DNA from: Sodiomyces alkalinus F11
Lineage: Eukaryota; Ascomycota; Sordariomycetes; Glomerellales; Plectosphaerellaceae
Direction of reading: 5' to 3'
Assembly (NCBI RefSeq): GCF_003711515.1
Contig: NW_021167085.1
Coordinates: 621,649 to 685,648 of the forward strand
DNA length: 64,000 bases
Both the position numbers and the translations under genes were made by a program. The stretch's first letter is position 1. Every line of letters starts with the position of its first letter. Positions 33,950-46,247 of this stretch are shown piece after piece. Under the pieces are notes generated by a model, which made no database searches, had not been told where the DNA came from, and saw only the letters and a list, made by a program, of their open reading frames with translations.

Positions 33950-36900
33950 ACGGATTTAGTAGCTTTTTCGGGGTTTAATACCCCTTTAGCTACTTTATCC
34001 GCTAGCCTATTCCCTTTTATCCCTATATACGAGGGGCACTACTAGATAGAGGCCGAAATGCCTAGTTATTTAAGGCGTGAAATAAGGTTTTTAGCTTCTA
34101 TAGCCCACTATAAGGTGCGCTAAAGCTTCTAAATAGCCGCCTAAGAATCACTAAAAATATAGCACTCCAGGGGCCTAGGCGTCTACTCTAGGGTAGCGTA
34201 AAGGGCCTAAAGAATAGCATATAATTCAGCGTCCGCGACTTCGGTAGCGGCCCCTAGGTTAAAGCCTATAGCTTTATAGGGTCTTCTAGTATTAGTCCAC
34301 TATATTATAGCGGCTATAGCCTATAAAGGCCCTCTAAGAGGTCTAGTAGGGTGGCTTAAAGACCCGTCGGTATAGAAAATAGCAGCCTATTCCCCTAGGC
34401 CTTACTGAATTTCGGCTAAGGCTCCGAGGTGGGCTATTTTCTGATCGGGGGTATTAGGGCCAGGGTCGGTATCTATTTTAGACCGGTCCTCAAGGGGGAA
34501 AAAGGGTCTTAGGTCCGCTATAGGTTCCGAGGCCTAGGGGGCTTCCTACCTAGCTAAAGGACCCTCGATATTCTAAGACTAACCTACTAAAGCCACTATT
34601 TCTAGGCCTAGCCTATATAGCTATATACTAGGCTATAGGTTCTAAAAAAGGGCGAGGTTTTCTTGATTTTCGTCCCTTAGCTGTCTTTAAACGCTAGTAT
34701 AAAGCTAGCGTGTAATAGGGTGGTTTAGTAGGAACTTTAAGGCCTAAAAGGCATAGAGCCTATTAGACCTAGTTAACCGAACCGCTACCGAGGGGACTAC
34801 TGCTTTAAGTTCTAAAGGCCGTAAGGGGGCCCCCCTAAAAGCCCCTAGTGCCCTGACTAAAGCGCTATATTATAGGCGTTCTAGGCGGTCTATTAGGTGT
34901 TTTTTCGGTGATTTTAGGTCCTACTAGAGCTACGAGCCGAAATTAGCTAAGGAGGCTATATAGGCTATATATAGCTGCCGTAGAGCCTTAAAAGAAAGGC
35001 CCCTCTACGAGCTAGCTAGCCTGTATAGCCTATTTAAGGCTCCTAAAGCTAAGTTTAGGCGTTTTTCGACGTAGGATTTAAAGGATAGCTTCGGATTAAA
35101 CTAGACCCTAAGCCACCTAATAGCACCTAGCGCTAGTTTAATTAGGTGCCCCCCTATAGTGACCGGAGTGTCTTCTATAAAGCGTTTTCGGTGGAAGTGA
35201 ATAAGCTCTGTTTTTTCAGGGTCGAAAAGGGAGGCTACGGCTTTTTCTAGGGTTTTATAGTTTTTTCTAGTCGACGTAGAGGCTATAGATAGCTGAAAAT
35301 TATCGATATAGAATAACTAAAGACCCTGAAAATCCGGTCCTGTTATAACCTTCTTAATATAAATCAGGAAAAGGATAGGGAAAACCGGGGAGCCTTATAG
35401 AACCCCTATATTTAGGGGGGTAGGTTACTAGACCTGCCCCTTAAAAGCTAGTTGGATTCGCCTGTTTTCTATAAAAGAGGGTACCTATTTAACTAGGTTT
35501 AAGAGTAGTTAGAGTTCCTAAAGGGTCCTAAGTAGCTAGGGACGGGCGACGTGATCGAAGGCTCCTTTAATATCTGAAAACAGCGTAGAAATTATAGAAT
35601 TCTGGCGTGATTTACGCTATTTTTCGATATAGTAGAGGAGGTCCTGGATGAAGTGCTAATAGTAAATATGCGACCCCTAAGGCTTCTTTCTAGTAGGTAG
35701 GGTGGTGGCCTGCTATAAATAATGCCTGCTATAAATAATACTATATAGGCTTTTAAAAAGGACCCAGGGATAATCTTATAGGCCTACTAGATCGGCTTTA
35801 GACTAATCCTATTAGGCCCTAGGGCTTTCCCCTTAGCAGCACCGAATATAGCGCGTTATAGTTCGGTAGCCTAAAGGCTAGGCTACTCCCACAGTCTTCT
35901 AAGGCCCTTACTACGTGATCTAGTTAGGCTCTAGTGACCGTTAAAAGGGTAAAAGGGGCCTAGGTCCCCCGAAGGGCCTATAAATACAGGGGCTTTAGGG
36001 GCGTCGGTAGCGGAGGGTATAGGAAAAAGGGTCTAAAGTAGGGCGTTATATTTATCTTCGAAGGCGTAGGCCTTCTGCTTCGTAGGCGTTTAAATCGGTG
36101 GGATTTTCGTATTAAGGCCGCTTTTCGTATAGTTATAGGCCTTAAAGATTCTAGAGTCTTCGGCGTGGGCTAGGAAGGCCTCCTAATAGTCGTTTTTCGC
36201 TATTTTAACCGCCCGGTAATAGGCGTTTCGAGCTTCTTTCCAGGAGGCTTCTAAAGGCGCCTAGGTGGCCGAGGTCCCCTTTTTTACCTTTCGAAAAGCC
36301 CTAAAAGCCCTATTAGCTATTTTTCGTAGGGCTTTTAGCTCTTTAGTCCACCACGGCTTCGAACGCCCTACTACCCGGAGCTTAGACACTAAAGTCTTAA
36401 GCGCTAGGATAATAGTATCCGAAAGGTAGCGGCCTAAAGAATCCTAGTCCGAGGCGTTAATAGCCTATTAGATATCCTAGTTAAGGCTAGGTTCTAGGCT
36501 TTTTAGGGTGCTAGAAAATAAGTCCTAATCTGCTAGCTTATAGTTATAAGCCGGCGGGAGGGACCTATTTATAGGACCTTTAAAGTCTAAGATAGTAGCC
36601 GAAAAGAGGATAGCGCGGTGTAAAGAGGTAGTGTTTTCGATATATTCCTATTTATCGAAGTGGAGATAATCGAAGCCGGGCGTGTAAAAGTCTAGGTCTA
36701 TAACTAACTCTTAACGAAGATTAGACCTAAAAAAGGTCCCCCCGTTTAGGTTAATCTCTTTAAAATCCACTAAATAGGTAGCTCTAAGTCTATCTAACTA
36801 GTCTACTAAAGCCTAGGCCCTAATAGAAGCCTAATTAGTAGTAGCTCCGTTCTACTACTAGTGGTTTCTATTAAAGTCCCTTATATTAAGGGTAGGCTTA

Positions 36901-37430
36901 GGGACCTATAGGCCCTATAGCACTCGATCCTTAGTCCAGGGCCGGCTTCTAGGGCCTAAAAAGGAGGGGAAAGAAGAAGAAGAAGAAGAAGAAGTGGAAG
37001 AGGTAGAAGGGGTAGGGCTAAGGGGCCGCCCTCGGCCTATCGTTTTAGGGTCCTATTCTATCTAATTATAGACGTGTAGAATATAAAAGGTCTATAGATA
37101 ATAAACCTCTATAATCTACGCGTCTATATCGTCTAAAAGGTCTTCGCGGTGTGAAAATTCGATACTAGAGCCCTTTCTTATATAAGTAAGGACCCTAGGC
37201 TTAATAGGGAAGAACTAGGTTTTTTAGGATATAGGCGTAACGGTATAGAAAGCAGGGTGGTTTCGGATAAACCACCCCGTTAGTATTAAGACGCAGGCTA
37301 ATTCCTGAATAAGGACTATATTAGCCGAAGCCTCTAAGGCCTATTCTAGGATAGCCTTTTACGCCGGGGCCGGTTTATCGACGTTATATTAAATAAACCG
37401 GATATTTTTCGAACTAAAAGGCCCTTTATT
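33950..37430 (-). pseudogene. ORF2 of LINE I (endonuclease region, RT, RNase H)
   Basis: RT near 35150-35450 includes QGSPVFPILFLIYIKKVI and FYIDNFQLSIAST, the catalytic pair mutated to D-N, followed by ASLFDPEKTELIHFHRKRF. The RNase H domain at about 34080-34400 has AIFYTDGSL, then AELYAIL and YIFSDS, showing the D, E and D of the active site. The apurinic endonuclease should lie at about 36200-37400, but its motifs were not individually confirmed. An (AAG)n run at 36970-36994 lies in that region. Stops are RIP-type throughout. Confidence 0.85.
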
Positions 37431-37439
37431 TATAGAATT

Positions 37440-37967
37440 TAGGGTTTTATAGCTCGAAAGACCTCGTAGTCTCGGCTAAAGGGGGGGTACTCCCCCTCGT
37501 AGTTATAGCACTTATAGGTCTTATACTCGTAGTCCCCGTATTCTTTATACTTATTATAGTAGTGGTATTCCTCCCCGTGGCCTTTAACGGTATAGATAGG
37601 GCAGGAGACTAGGCCTTTATAGGTCCCTCGGGTATACCCGAATTTCCAGTACTTAGAGCACTGGGTTCTAGGGGTTATAGGCCTATATTTATAGACCTTT
37701 AGCCGCTGGCCGGCTATATAAAGCCCCTGTTTTAGGCAGTACTTCTATTCTTTAGTAGAGGGCATAGAAATAACTACTATGCCGTAAAACGCGTTTAGAG
37801 CCCCTAGCTACTAAGGCTTCCCTACTACCCTAATAGGGTTAAAGGTGCCGAATTTAGTAGCTAGGTCCTATAGGCCTAGGCCCTATTATAGGCTTTGGTT
37901 TAGGGCCTTTTACGGCGGTACGGACGGATCGGGTAGGGGGGTATCGCTACCCCTAGCCCTAAAGGCT
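37440..37967 (-). pseudogene. ORF1 C-terminal zinc knuckles of LINE I
   Basis: The minus strand at about 37500-37690 reads TQCSKYWKFGYTRGTYKG, then SCPIYTVKGHGEEYHYYNKY. This is a series of CCHC-type knuckles in which many Cys and His have become Tyr by RIP. It is the nucleic-acid-binding C-terminus of the ORF1 protein. The N-terminal part of ORF1 is missing. Confidence 0.75.
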
Positions 37968-38536
37968 TATTACGGCCAGCGGGCCTAATATATATCAGCG
38001 TGAAGAATACACTGGTATATCATATACTAGGGCGGGCAGCGTACTAGGGTATAGTTAAGGAAGGATAACTCAGGGAGGATCACGTGGTAACACACGTGTG
38101 CTAGTACGAGGAAGGCGTTAGTATACGTCGAAGGGTAGGCTCACGCCTCTAGGAAAAGGATCAGCACTAAGCCTAAGGGATTAGTACTAAACCCGTGGAA
38201 ATACTACAGAGTCACGGTAACCTCGCATACTACGCGGTCATCACGAGGGTGGCTAGGACTATTAACACTCGTCTATATAAACCAGAGTATTCTAGGTCTT
38301 ACTTCTACTAGAGAACAAGACATCGATTAATCTAAGTCTTTACCTAGACTATTATTCTACGCTTAAACCTACCTTATAAAGAAGACGCCTAGTCTTTACG
38401 ACGTAACTACGATCAGATTACTAGGAACGATAGTTACTGCTCTTTAGTTAATATGCTCTTCTTATTTTAAACTGAAACCTCGACGCTAGTCCCCTATCGT
38501 CTGCTATACTATAGAGGACCGGAAGCCATCGTAATA
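37968..38536 (+). repeat. 5' LTR of the second B-type element (569 bp)
   Basis: The end region (R and U5 side, from about 38280) is close to B and to 33600-33844; the U3 side is divergent. Confidence 0.82.
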
Positions 38537-38873
38537 TTTTAATCGATCCTGTTCGGTAAGTAGACCTTAACACCTAACGAGCAGTACTCTCTCGATAGAA
38601 GGCAATATATCGAATAACGCTAATACCACGGGCAACGCTACCAGTAACGCTAGAATAACGGCTACCGCGGCCGCCGATCTAATATAAGCTATACGTAATT
38701 AAATTACGTAACTCCACTAAGAGAACCAGTAACTCCGAGCTTAGATTAAGGCACCACGTCCTAGTAACCTAAGGTATAAATACCCAGAGCCACCTAAGTA
38801 TAATAGGACTCGGGAATAGCTATAAGGCTTCCTAACCTATCTCCGGGGGTATTTCTTATTCTATAGGGACACC
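37968..38873 (+). mobile_element. second B-type element: 5' LTR and start of gag, truncated
   Basis: The LTR at 37968-38536 (TATTACGGCC...CGTAATA) is followed by TTTTAATCGATCCTG and about 335 bp matching the reverse complement of 27950-28273 in element B, i.e. leader and gag N-terminus. Similarity ends near 38870, where element J sequence begins. It is in opposite orientation to B. Confidence 0.85.
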
Positions 38874-39520
38874 CTAATAATAATAACTATATATATTAGA
38901 CTAACTAGACTATAGAGTGGCCTATAAAAGGACGGGCTATAGGGATTAAGCGACAATAAAGATATATAACTTACTACGCGGCACTTTAGACTATTATGCT
39001 TAGAGTAATAGTAGTACTTATTCGTCCGCCGACTATTATCGGTATAACGGTATGTCTTAGGCTTAATAGTGTGCGTCTTTTCCATAAAGTTAATCGTTAC
39101 TAACTTACCTATATAACGTATATAGGGGGCCCTTAGATCCCCGCCTATATCGATATCCATTACCGTTTAGCATAGAGCGACTAACAGCGTAATAGTTAAT
39201 AACTATATAGCCATAGTAAAAGCCGGAGGCTTTAGCGTAGCCGGAGCGATAACCTATAACGAGGTAGGCTATATAGCCGACTACGGGGCAGACTACCTAG
39301 CGGACTACGAGGTTAATACCGTAACTACGATCTTAATCCTCTTAGAGGACTATATTATACTCGCGGGAGTAGCGATACGCTTATTATTATTATTATCTTC
39401 CTAGAAAGGCATAGTAACTATACTATATCGCGTGGTTAGCTAGTATTATAGACCCGAGATAGATTAGAAGCACTTATAAGATAGTAGTTAGTTAATTAAT
39501 TAAATGATTAAGACCATAAA
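38874..39520 (-). pseudogene. possible opposite-strand frame in element J
   Basis: It includes an unbroken 99-codon reading at 38861-39160 (MDIDIGGDLRAPYIRYIGKL, then KTYRYTDNSRR). Upstream is an Asn/Gln/Pro-rich stretch with RIP-type stops (EDNNNNKRIATPAS near 39390). Its position against the element matches the extra frames of A, B and F. The plus strand is also fairly open here, so the direction is not settled, and no domain was recognised. Confidence 0.35.
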
Positions 39521-40173
39521 TCGTTAGCACGCGGTATCCTGGATTAAGTAGAACTTACCGATAGAGGCAGCACGATTAAAAGATTAAGTATAAAGGAGGA
39601 AGAAAAGAATAGGAAAAGGGAACAACGGTAGGTTACGAGATATCCTTAAAGTAGTTATATAGGCACCTATTTTTAGTATAAAGAAGGAAGCTACCAAATT
39701 CACGGAAGGAGTAATAACGGGCCCCATGTAATACTAGCTTCGGGAGTCTTTATAAATAGATTAAAGGGATAACCTAAGAGGATAAAGGGGCAGATTCGAT
39801 AGCCCGGGAAAGAACCACTCTAGAACCCCTTAGGTTCCTAGTAGGGGTATAGTCGTGGGTGAATTAATAGGACTCGGCCGTATACGGCACCGGATTCAGG
39901 AGCATAAAAGGAAGTAGCCCTTATTAGCGGTCTTAGCTAATAGGTCTTAGCCGATAGGTAAAGGGAGAGAGGGTATACCCGGATTAGGGCCACGGCTAAA
40001 AGGGGTTCGTGTAGGCACTAGGCGGGGACCTATTAGGGTCCCGCTATAGAGGGCTCTAGTTCGGGGTACCAGGGAATTTAGGGGACGGACTAGGAGGTTA
40101 GGTTCCGGAGGAGCTAAGAGGCCGGCACGGATTAGGCGCTCCTAAGGATAGGAGTATCCGGGGGAGGTCGCTA

Positions 40174-40526
40174 TATTAGGTGCCTATAGTAGTGGTTATA
40201 ATAGGCCTCTAGTATAAACCTATAGGGGTCTAGTATACTTAGTCTAAGACCCCTTTAGGTATAAATAAAGTAAGTTATTATATAGTAAATAGAATAGTCC
40301 CTTGAAGTAAATACGGTAAACCTTAAGGAAGTAAATAAGTAGTCCTTAAAGAGTAGAGCGTAGTCTTAAGGGGCGAGGGAGCCTCCTCTGTAAAGAGGGA
40401 GGCTAGCGATTAATGTGATTCTTTTAGCTACCCCTACACTTTCCCTATCGTGATCCCCTCGTGATCCTATCTAGTTCCTTGCTTAACCCTACCTTTTCAC
40501 TCTTTACGACTACCCATTTGATAATT
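40174..40526 (+). repeat. LTR of element J (3' LTR)
   Basis: It starts TATTAGGTGCC like the LTR of F and has a comparable length if it ends near GATAAT at about 40526. The middle is divergent from F. Confidence 0.5.
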
Positions 40527-40899
40527 AACCCTAGTAATTAGATACTAGTTAATAAGTCTATCGGCGCCGGTAATTATAAATCGCTAGTCGGCGAATATTC
40601 CCTTAACTAGTTTATTTAAGTATAACTACGTACTCGTAGTGGTTATATTAGGGGTAATAGCGATATTATTAGTGGCTAGATTATTAACGTTCGCTTATAT
40701 AGTAGTCTATAGGGTAGTAATCTACGGTATCGTGGTCTATAGTATAGCGGTCTATAGTATAGTTATCTATTAAGGAATCGGTGCTCTAGCACTATCTAGT
40801 CTATAAAAACTATAATCGTTATTTCTGTACAGGATCCTATTCTTATCCTCTATTATAAATCCTCCCCTTAGTAATCTTTATTATTTATCGTCCATTACC

Positions 40900-42500
40900 G
40901 CTATCGGCTCCTAGTTTATATCTATAAAACCTATATCCTCCTAATAGCGATATTTTACTATAGCCGCTAAAGCCTTCTTAAAAAGCTATAAAGTATTCTT
41001 ACTATCCGGTAAATAAGTCTTATTATTAACGCGTTACTATACCACGGCCTATTTATCTTTCTAGCCTATAAATTTACGATCTTATCCTCTTATTTAAATA
41101 TAATATACTACCTACTATACCTCGCGTATATAGGGACTAAGTTAGTCTTTTGTAATATCTCGAATAAGGTTCTATAGCTTAATTCTATTATTTCCGATAA
41201 CTATAGCCTAGCTTATATAAAAAGTTACTATTATACCTCGCCCCTATACTGTACAAGGCTATTATACTAATAGAAATAGAAGCATATTATAAAACTATTT
41301 ATACTATTAGTAGTCCTTATATAAGCATTTAGATATCTGATATAATAATTAGATATTCGTCCTCGAGGTATTAAAAATAAGGTAACGCTTATCGACTATT
41401 ACTATATCTAGGCCTAAAGGGTTAATTAACTATAACGCTACAATAAAGGTTTGCTAACGTTATCTATATATATGGAGACGAAATCGTTAAGGAATTCCCG
41501 TAGCGATAAGTTAATATATCGCTAGAATATCGTAGGCGCGCCGGTTAACCTAAAAGGGTATACTAGCCACTCGAATAGTCTAAACCGAGTACGGAATACG
41601 GTCTTATACTCGTGCCTAGGGGCTATTCGTATCTTATAGAAGGCGGCGATAACGTCTAATTTAGTAAACCACTTCGCCTTAGCTAGGTTATATAGGGTCT
41701 TTATAATTAGGGGGAGTAGGTAGCGATCTCGCTAAGTAATTGTATTTAGGGCACGGTAGTCGTAGTAAAATCAGAGGCCGCCTCCTAGCTTCCTTATAAA
41801 TAGCACGGGCGTAGCGGCTACTAAGCTACTTGCACGAATAAATCCCTCATCTATTAGGTCCGTTATCGTCTTCCGTAATACGAGGAGCTCTTTACGTAAT
41901 ATATTATAGAGCGGACCTTAGGGTAAGGCTTATTTATTACTATTATTATCCTTTTATAAGTAGACCTCGTGGTCGGTGCTAGGTCGGTATAAGGGCAGGC
42001 GTATAAAGTACAAGGGTATAAATAAGTCGCCGAACTCTTATATAACACCCTCGGGGATATATTCTCGCGGGTCCACTAGTTCCTTTATAATTAGGGCCTT
42101 TTCGATATCTTTTAACAATATAGCCTATAAGCCCTTTTTCTATCTTTTTCCTCTCCGGTACTATAATCGTCTATATAGCCCTATAAACACGGACACTATT
42201 ACTAGTACTATGGTATAGATCTCTTATACTACTTTTAGCTCCTTTTCGCCTTAGAGTCGGATATCGATATTAGCGACTCCGTGGCGGAGCCTTTATTCCT
42301 TAGCGTAAAGGACTATATTATTATATTCTATCTATAGGAGCCTAAGGAAAAGATCCTAATCTAGACCTAGCACTATATACACGAAAACGCGCTCGGTATA
42401 CCCTTATATATCTAGTATAAAGACTATAATACTAGCGCTACTAGCTAGTTTAGTCTTATCCGAGAAGCCCTTTAGTAGTTATTTCTTTTTATCGACTAAT
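40900..42500 (-). pseudogene. reverse transcriptase region of element C
   Basis: The minus strand gives LRKELLVLRKTITDLIDEGF near 41870, then ATPVLFIRKLGGGL, FYYDYRALNTIT, WFTKLDVIAAFYKIRIA near 41660 and FRTRFRLFEWLVYPFRLTGA. The catalytic YIDD reads YIDN at 41459-41470. The first Cys of the usual FCVDYRALN is Tyr here. Downstream (41100-41300) a diverged connection region can be followed, then nothing certain. Confidence 0.85.
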
Positions 42501-42599
42501 AGTAAGCGTATTCTTTAAGTAAACTTCTTATTTATAGCGGTATAATAGTTATAACTTATATCTATAAAAGCGTTTATTAACCTACTATTATTAACTCTT

Positions 42600-43722
42600 A
42601 TTTAGATTAATACTAACTTACTCCGTAATAGCGGTTTAAACTCCCCCTACTCGCGTTATTCTCGCGCCGTTAGCTCCGGTACCCGATTTCGCACTAAAGC
42701 TAGTCTTTTTCCGAGTCTTTAGTATCCTCGGGAACGTCTTCGGATTCCTCCTCTTAAGGGGATATTCGGGCCACCGTATCCTTCTTACTTTTATAGTGCC
42801 GTTAGACGTGGCCCTTTTTTTAGTAGTTCTAATACGTGATATTCGCGTAGCGGTTGGGTTTTTATAAAGTCCCCTTAGACTCGCCGACCTTATTAACTCT
42901 ACCTATAACGATATCGCCGTTAGCGTCCTTAGCTAGTTTACGGGCGACGGGAATCGGTTAGTACGATTTACTAATACCCTCCTATCTTTACGCGATCGTT
43001 TATACTTTATCGACCCACTTAGAGTAGGTATCGGGGAGATCGGCTACTATTAGGCTATTACGTAGCCCGTTATTTAGGGCGCCGTTAAGGAATAATATCT
43101 TAATATAGTCTACCTAATCGTGGCCTCCTGCTTACGCTAGGTTCCTCTTAAAGGTTAGTAGGAAGCGCGCGAACAGTTATTCGGGTCTTTGCTTTATCGC
43201 TCTAAGGGCGTTAATAGCACGACCTTATTCGTTACGATAGGGTGCTAACCACCTACTAAGGCTAGGTATCTAAGCACGCGTTAATTAAGTACCACGCTTC
43301 CTTATTACTACGAAATAGCGGCCTATTAAGTTTAAGCTTTAGTCGTATAGCCTAGGACTAGGCGGTGTATTCCGTGCGTTTTCTACTGAATTTTACGGGA
43401 ACGGCGACCTACTATACCCGGTAAAAGAGTATAGGTGCTAGCGGCGGTAGCGGAATAGGTATAGTAGTCTTTACCTCTAAGGGCCTAGGTAAGGGTAAGG
43501 GCGTAATAACTAGGGTAGGCGTTAGGTATATACTAGGAGCGAGGTATGGGTTAGGTTAAGACCTTTTAAAGGCCGTTTATAGGCTAGCGATTATATTATA
43601 AATAAGGGCAATATATATCCTTACCGCTTTCTATACGCGTTATAATACGCGTTCGTTAATCTTATTATATAAGGTCCCTACGATTTACCCTTAGCCCCTT
43701 AGTAGGCTTACGGCGAAGTAAC
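42600..43722 (-). pseudogene. gag and leader of element C
   Basis: The minus strand near 42800-42850 reads TYQNYQ-like then KKGHV and RHYKSKK, a zinc knuckle with Cys changed to Tyr and Gln changed to stops. Further upstream is VAVPVKFSRKRTEY (about 43400) and a capsid-like helical part. The start region matches 16003-16335 in reverse. Confidence 0.65.
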
Positions 43723-43732
43723 TAGGACCTCC
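43723..43732. repeat. target-site duplication TAGGACCTCC, left of LINE K
   Basis: Identical 10-mer at 45519-45528; the uninterrupted family copy near 15940 has a single such site in reverse. Confidence 0.88.
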
Positions 43733-45518
43733 TTTTTTTTTTTTTTTTTTGTTCATTTCGCGCATGCAGCCCTAAAGCTATGGCGCGGCGCCTTTTGCCC
43801 TATAGACTCGAGGCTAGAATAAACTATAGTAAGGAGTGGAGTAGTAATAAATAAAGGACATCCTCCGTAACAGTCTGCCTAATATACCGAAAAACAGGTA
43901 AAAAACCAAAACAGAAAACTAGACCGCAGGATCCGAGGTTTAGGCTCTATACCACTCCGCCGAGGCTATTTTAATAGCAAAAAGATAGGCCTCTAAGGCC
44001 TATATACCTCTTTTAGTACCGAATAATAGCGGTAGGGATAGCGATAGGCCTGCAAGGGCTTCCCGCAGGGCTTTTCGTTCGTTTGTATAAAAAGGGTAAG
44101 AAAGGATAAGGTGGGCTGTATCCTGTATAGAGGAGCCGGGATAGGAATAGCAGTTAGTAGCGCTAGTTCGGGCCTCTTTTTGGTAGGATTTTAGGTATCC
44201 GAAGCCGGTTTTTAACTGAGTAAAAGCCGACTTTACCCACCTAGGGCCCTATATCGGCAGTGACAGTGGTTTTCGGGAAAAGCGGAGGTTATCTCGGACT
44301 AGGCGCCTATAAAGGCGGCCTAAACGCACCGATTTACCCCTTTTCTCCGCCTCTTTCTCTTTATTCTATAAAGCCTTCCAGTCTCGAACTAGGGCCTCGT
44401 TAACCCGACGCTTTAAGTGACTAAGAGTAACTAAGCTAACAGATTTAGCAGCTTTTTTAGGGTCTAACGCCTATTTAGCTGCCTTATCCGCTAGTTCGTT
44501 CCCTTCTATCCCTATATACGAAGGGCACCACCACACAGAGATAGAAGTGCCCTATTATTTTAGCTATAGGATAAGGGTCTTAGCCTCTATAGTCTACTAA
44601 GAGGAGCGCTAAAGCTTCTGAATAGCCGCCTGTAAATCGCTAAAAATATAGCACTCTAGGGGCCTAGGCGACTACTCTAGGGCAATCTGAAGGGCCTGAA
44701 AAATAGCGTATAATTCGGCGTCGGCGACCTCGGCAGAGTTCCCTAGGTTATAGCCTATAGCTCTACAGGGTCTACCGGTATTAGCTAACTGTATTATAGC
44801 AGCTATAGCCTACGTAGGACCTATAGGAGGCCTTATAGGGTGGCCTAGGGAGCCGTCGGTATAGAAAACAGAGGCCCACTCGCCTAAGGATTATTATATA
44901 TCCTTAAGGGCTTGGAGGTAGGCTGTTTTTGAGTCTTAGGTGCCGGGTTCGGTGTTTTCCGCGGTTATAGGCTGTTCTTTTAAGGGAAAAAAGGGTCTAA
45001 GGTCTGCTATAGGTTTGGAGGCCTAGGGGGCCTCCTACCTAGCTATAGGGCTCTTTATTTCCCAGGACTACCCTACTAAAGCAGCTAATTCTAGACCTAG
45101 CCTATAAACCTATGTAGTGGGCTATAGGTCTTGTAGGCGGGCGAGGTCTTCCCCTAGCTCCCCTAGAAGCTGGCGTCTTATAGAGTGGTTCGGCAAGAAC
45201 TTTAAAGGCCTAAAGGTATAAAGCCTATTAGATCTAGTTAACCGAATCGACGCTGGGGGCACTGCTGCTTCTAGTTCTAGAGGCCGTAAGAGGGCCCCCC
45301 TAAAAGCCCCTAGAGCCCTAACTAGAGCGCCGTACTATAGGCGTTCTAGGCGGTCGACTAGGTGCTTTTTAGGTGATTTAGGGTCCCACTATAGCTGTGA
45401 GCCAAAGTTAGCTAGCGAGGCTATACAGGCTATATATAGCTGCTGTAGGGCCTTAAAAGAAAGGCCCCTCTACGAGCTAGCTAGCCTATAGAGTCGACTT
45501 AAGGCCCCTGTAGCTGAA
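43733..45518 (-). mobile_element. LINE K, 5'-truncated (1786 bp)
   Basis: Non-LTR insertion with an 18-T run at 43733-43750 (the poly(A) tail on the minus strand) and a 10-bp target duplication. The body is related to the 3' part of LINE I and reads the RNase H domain (about 44480-44900, with the same order of DGS, AELYA and SDS-type motifs) and the end of the RT region toward 45518. The first 150 bases after the tail keep more CpA/TpG. 5' truncation is typical of LINE insertion by target-primed reverse transcription. Confidence 0.88.
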
Positions 45519-45775
45519 TAGGACCTCCTTCTATATAAGCGTTAAAGCTTATAATCTTACGAGTTCGAATATATAACGGCTTATTAAAAGTTGTTCACGT
45601 ATTACGGCCGAAAATATAGATTATTCGAACTAAGGAAGGAAAGGGGGAAAGGAAAAGTCTACGCGGTGTGTAGGCGGCGAAGTACTTATAGAATCGTACG
45701 GGCCTTGCTAGGAGGTCCGTGCCCCTTAGTCCCGGCCACTGCCGGGGACTGTTCCGCGGGCTATAGCCGGTAATA
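45519..45775 (-). repeat. outer part of the 5' LTR of element C
   Basis: It matches the reverse complement of 15691-15945. The remaining LTR part lies left of LINE K at about 43665-43732. The 60-codon open stretch on the plus strand (45591-45773) has no support as a gene. Confidence 0.75.
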
Positions 45776-46247
45776 ATCTCTAAGCTAAGATTTAAGCTCG
45801 TAGAGCTTTATAGTAGAGGTATTTAATATACCTCTACTGCCTGCTGACTTATCTATCTATGGTAGTGATAGCTATGTATATGTGTGTAGTATATACCCTT
45901 AATTACTTTATAATACCCTTAGTTAATTAAACCACCGCGCCGGTTACCGCGTTATATCTAATAACTACCGGAATAGCTATATATACCCTCAAATTCTTTA
46001 ACAGTTCCCTACCTTCCGCGGCAGATTAACGGCTACCAAATACGGATACCTTTATAGTAGATTTAATAGTTACTAAAATAGTTACCTATAACGTGAAATA
46101 CCTAAAGAAGATCTTATAATAGCGTTAAAGAATATCGTATAAGTGCTAAAGATAAGTCACGACCTTATAAGAAGACTAGCCTATATTCCCTGAATAGCCT
46201 ACTCTAGAGTAGCCTGTTATATCCTGATAGGTCCCCGAGATCCAGAG
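45776..46247. other. RIP-degraded flank between elements C and D
   Basis: No gene recognised. A 17-bp string CCTGTTATATCCTGATA at 46212 is shared with the LTR of D (about 46424), suggesting an older LTR relic. The last five bases, CAGAG, pair with CGGAG beyond D. Confidence 0.45.

Larger units (their letters stand above)
33845..37967 (-). mobile_element. LINE I (Tad1-like), 5'-truncated
   Basis: Minus-strand non-LTR element. A run of nine T at 33852-33860 is the poly(A) tail seen from the other strand. From right to left it carries the zinc-knuckle end of ORF1, the endonuclease region, RT and RNase H. It is flanked on both sides by B-type LTRs in plus orientation. ACGGCC occurs at both junctions (33844-33849 and 37972-37977), possibly part of a target duplication. 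Confidence 0.85.
38874..40526 (+). mobile_element. element J: 3' end of an F-like chromovirus
   Basis: A segment near 40135-40173 (GCTCCTAAGGATAGGAG, then GGGGAGGTCGC) resembles the sequence just before the 3' LTR of F (59470-59509), and is followed by an LTR starting TATTAGGTGCC as in F. No pol was seen upstream, so only the 3' end remains. The right edge, near 40526, is approximate. Confidence 0.55.
40527..45775 (-). mobile_element. gypsy element C, 3'-truncated, split by LINE K
   Basis: Minus-strand element with its 5' LTR ending at 45775 (GTAATA, the reverse of TATTAC). Leader and gag follow leftward, then RT. Sequence fades after the RT/connection region near 40600, so RNase H, integrase and the 3' LTR are missing. 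LINE K sits inside the LTR. A plus-strand fragment of the same family lies at 15691-16335 and confirms the uninterrupted arrangement. Confidence 0.8.

Noticed and set aside
45591..45773. 60-codon plus-strand open stretch.
   Set aside because: It lies within the LTR of element C, shown by the reverse copy at 15691-15945.
45519..45775. Possible twin-priming inversion of LINE K.
   Set aside because: The segment is LTR of element C with the K target duplication at its edge, not an inverted LINE piece.
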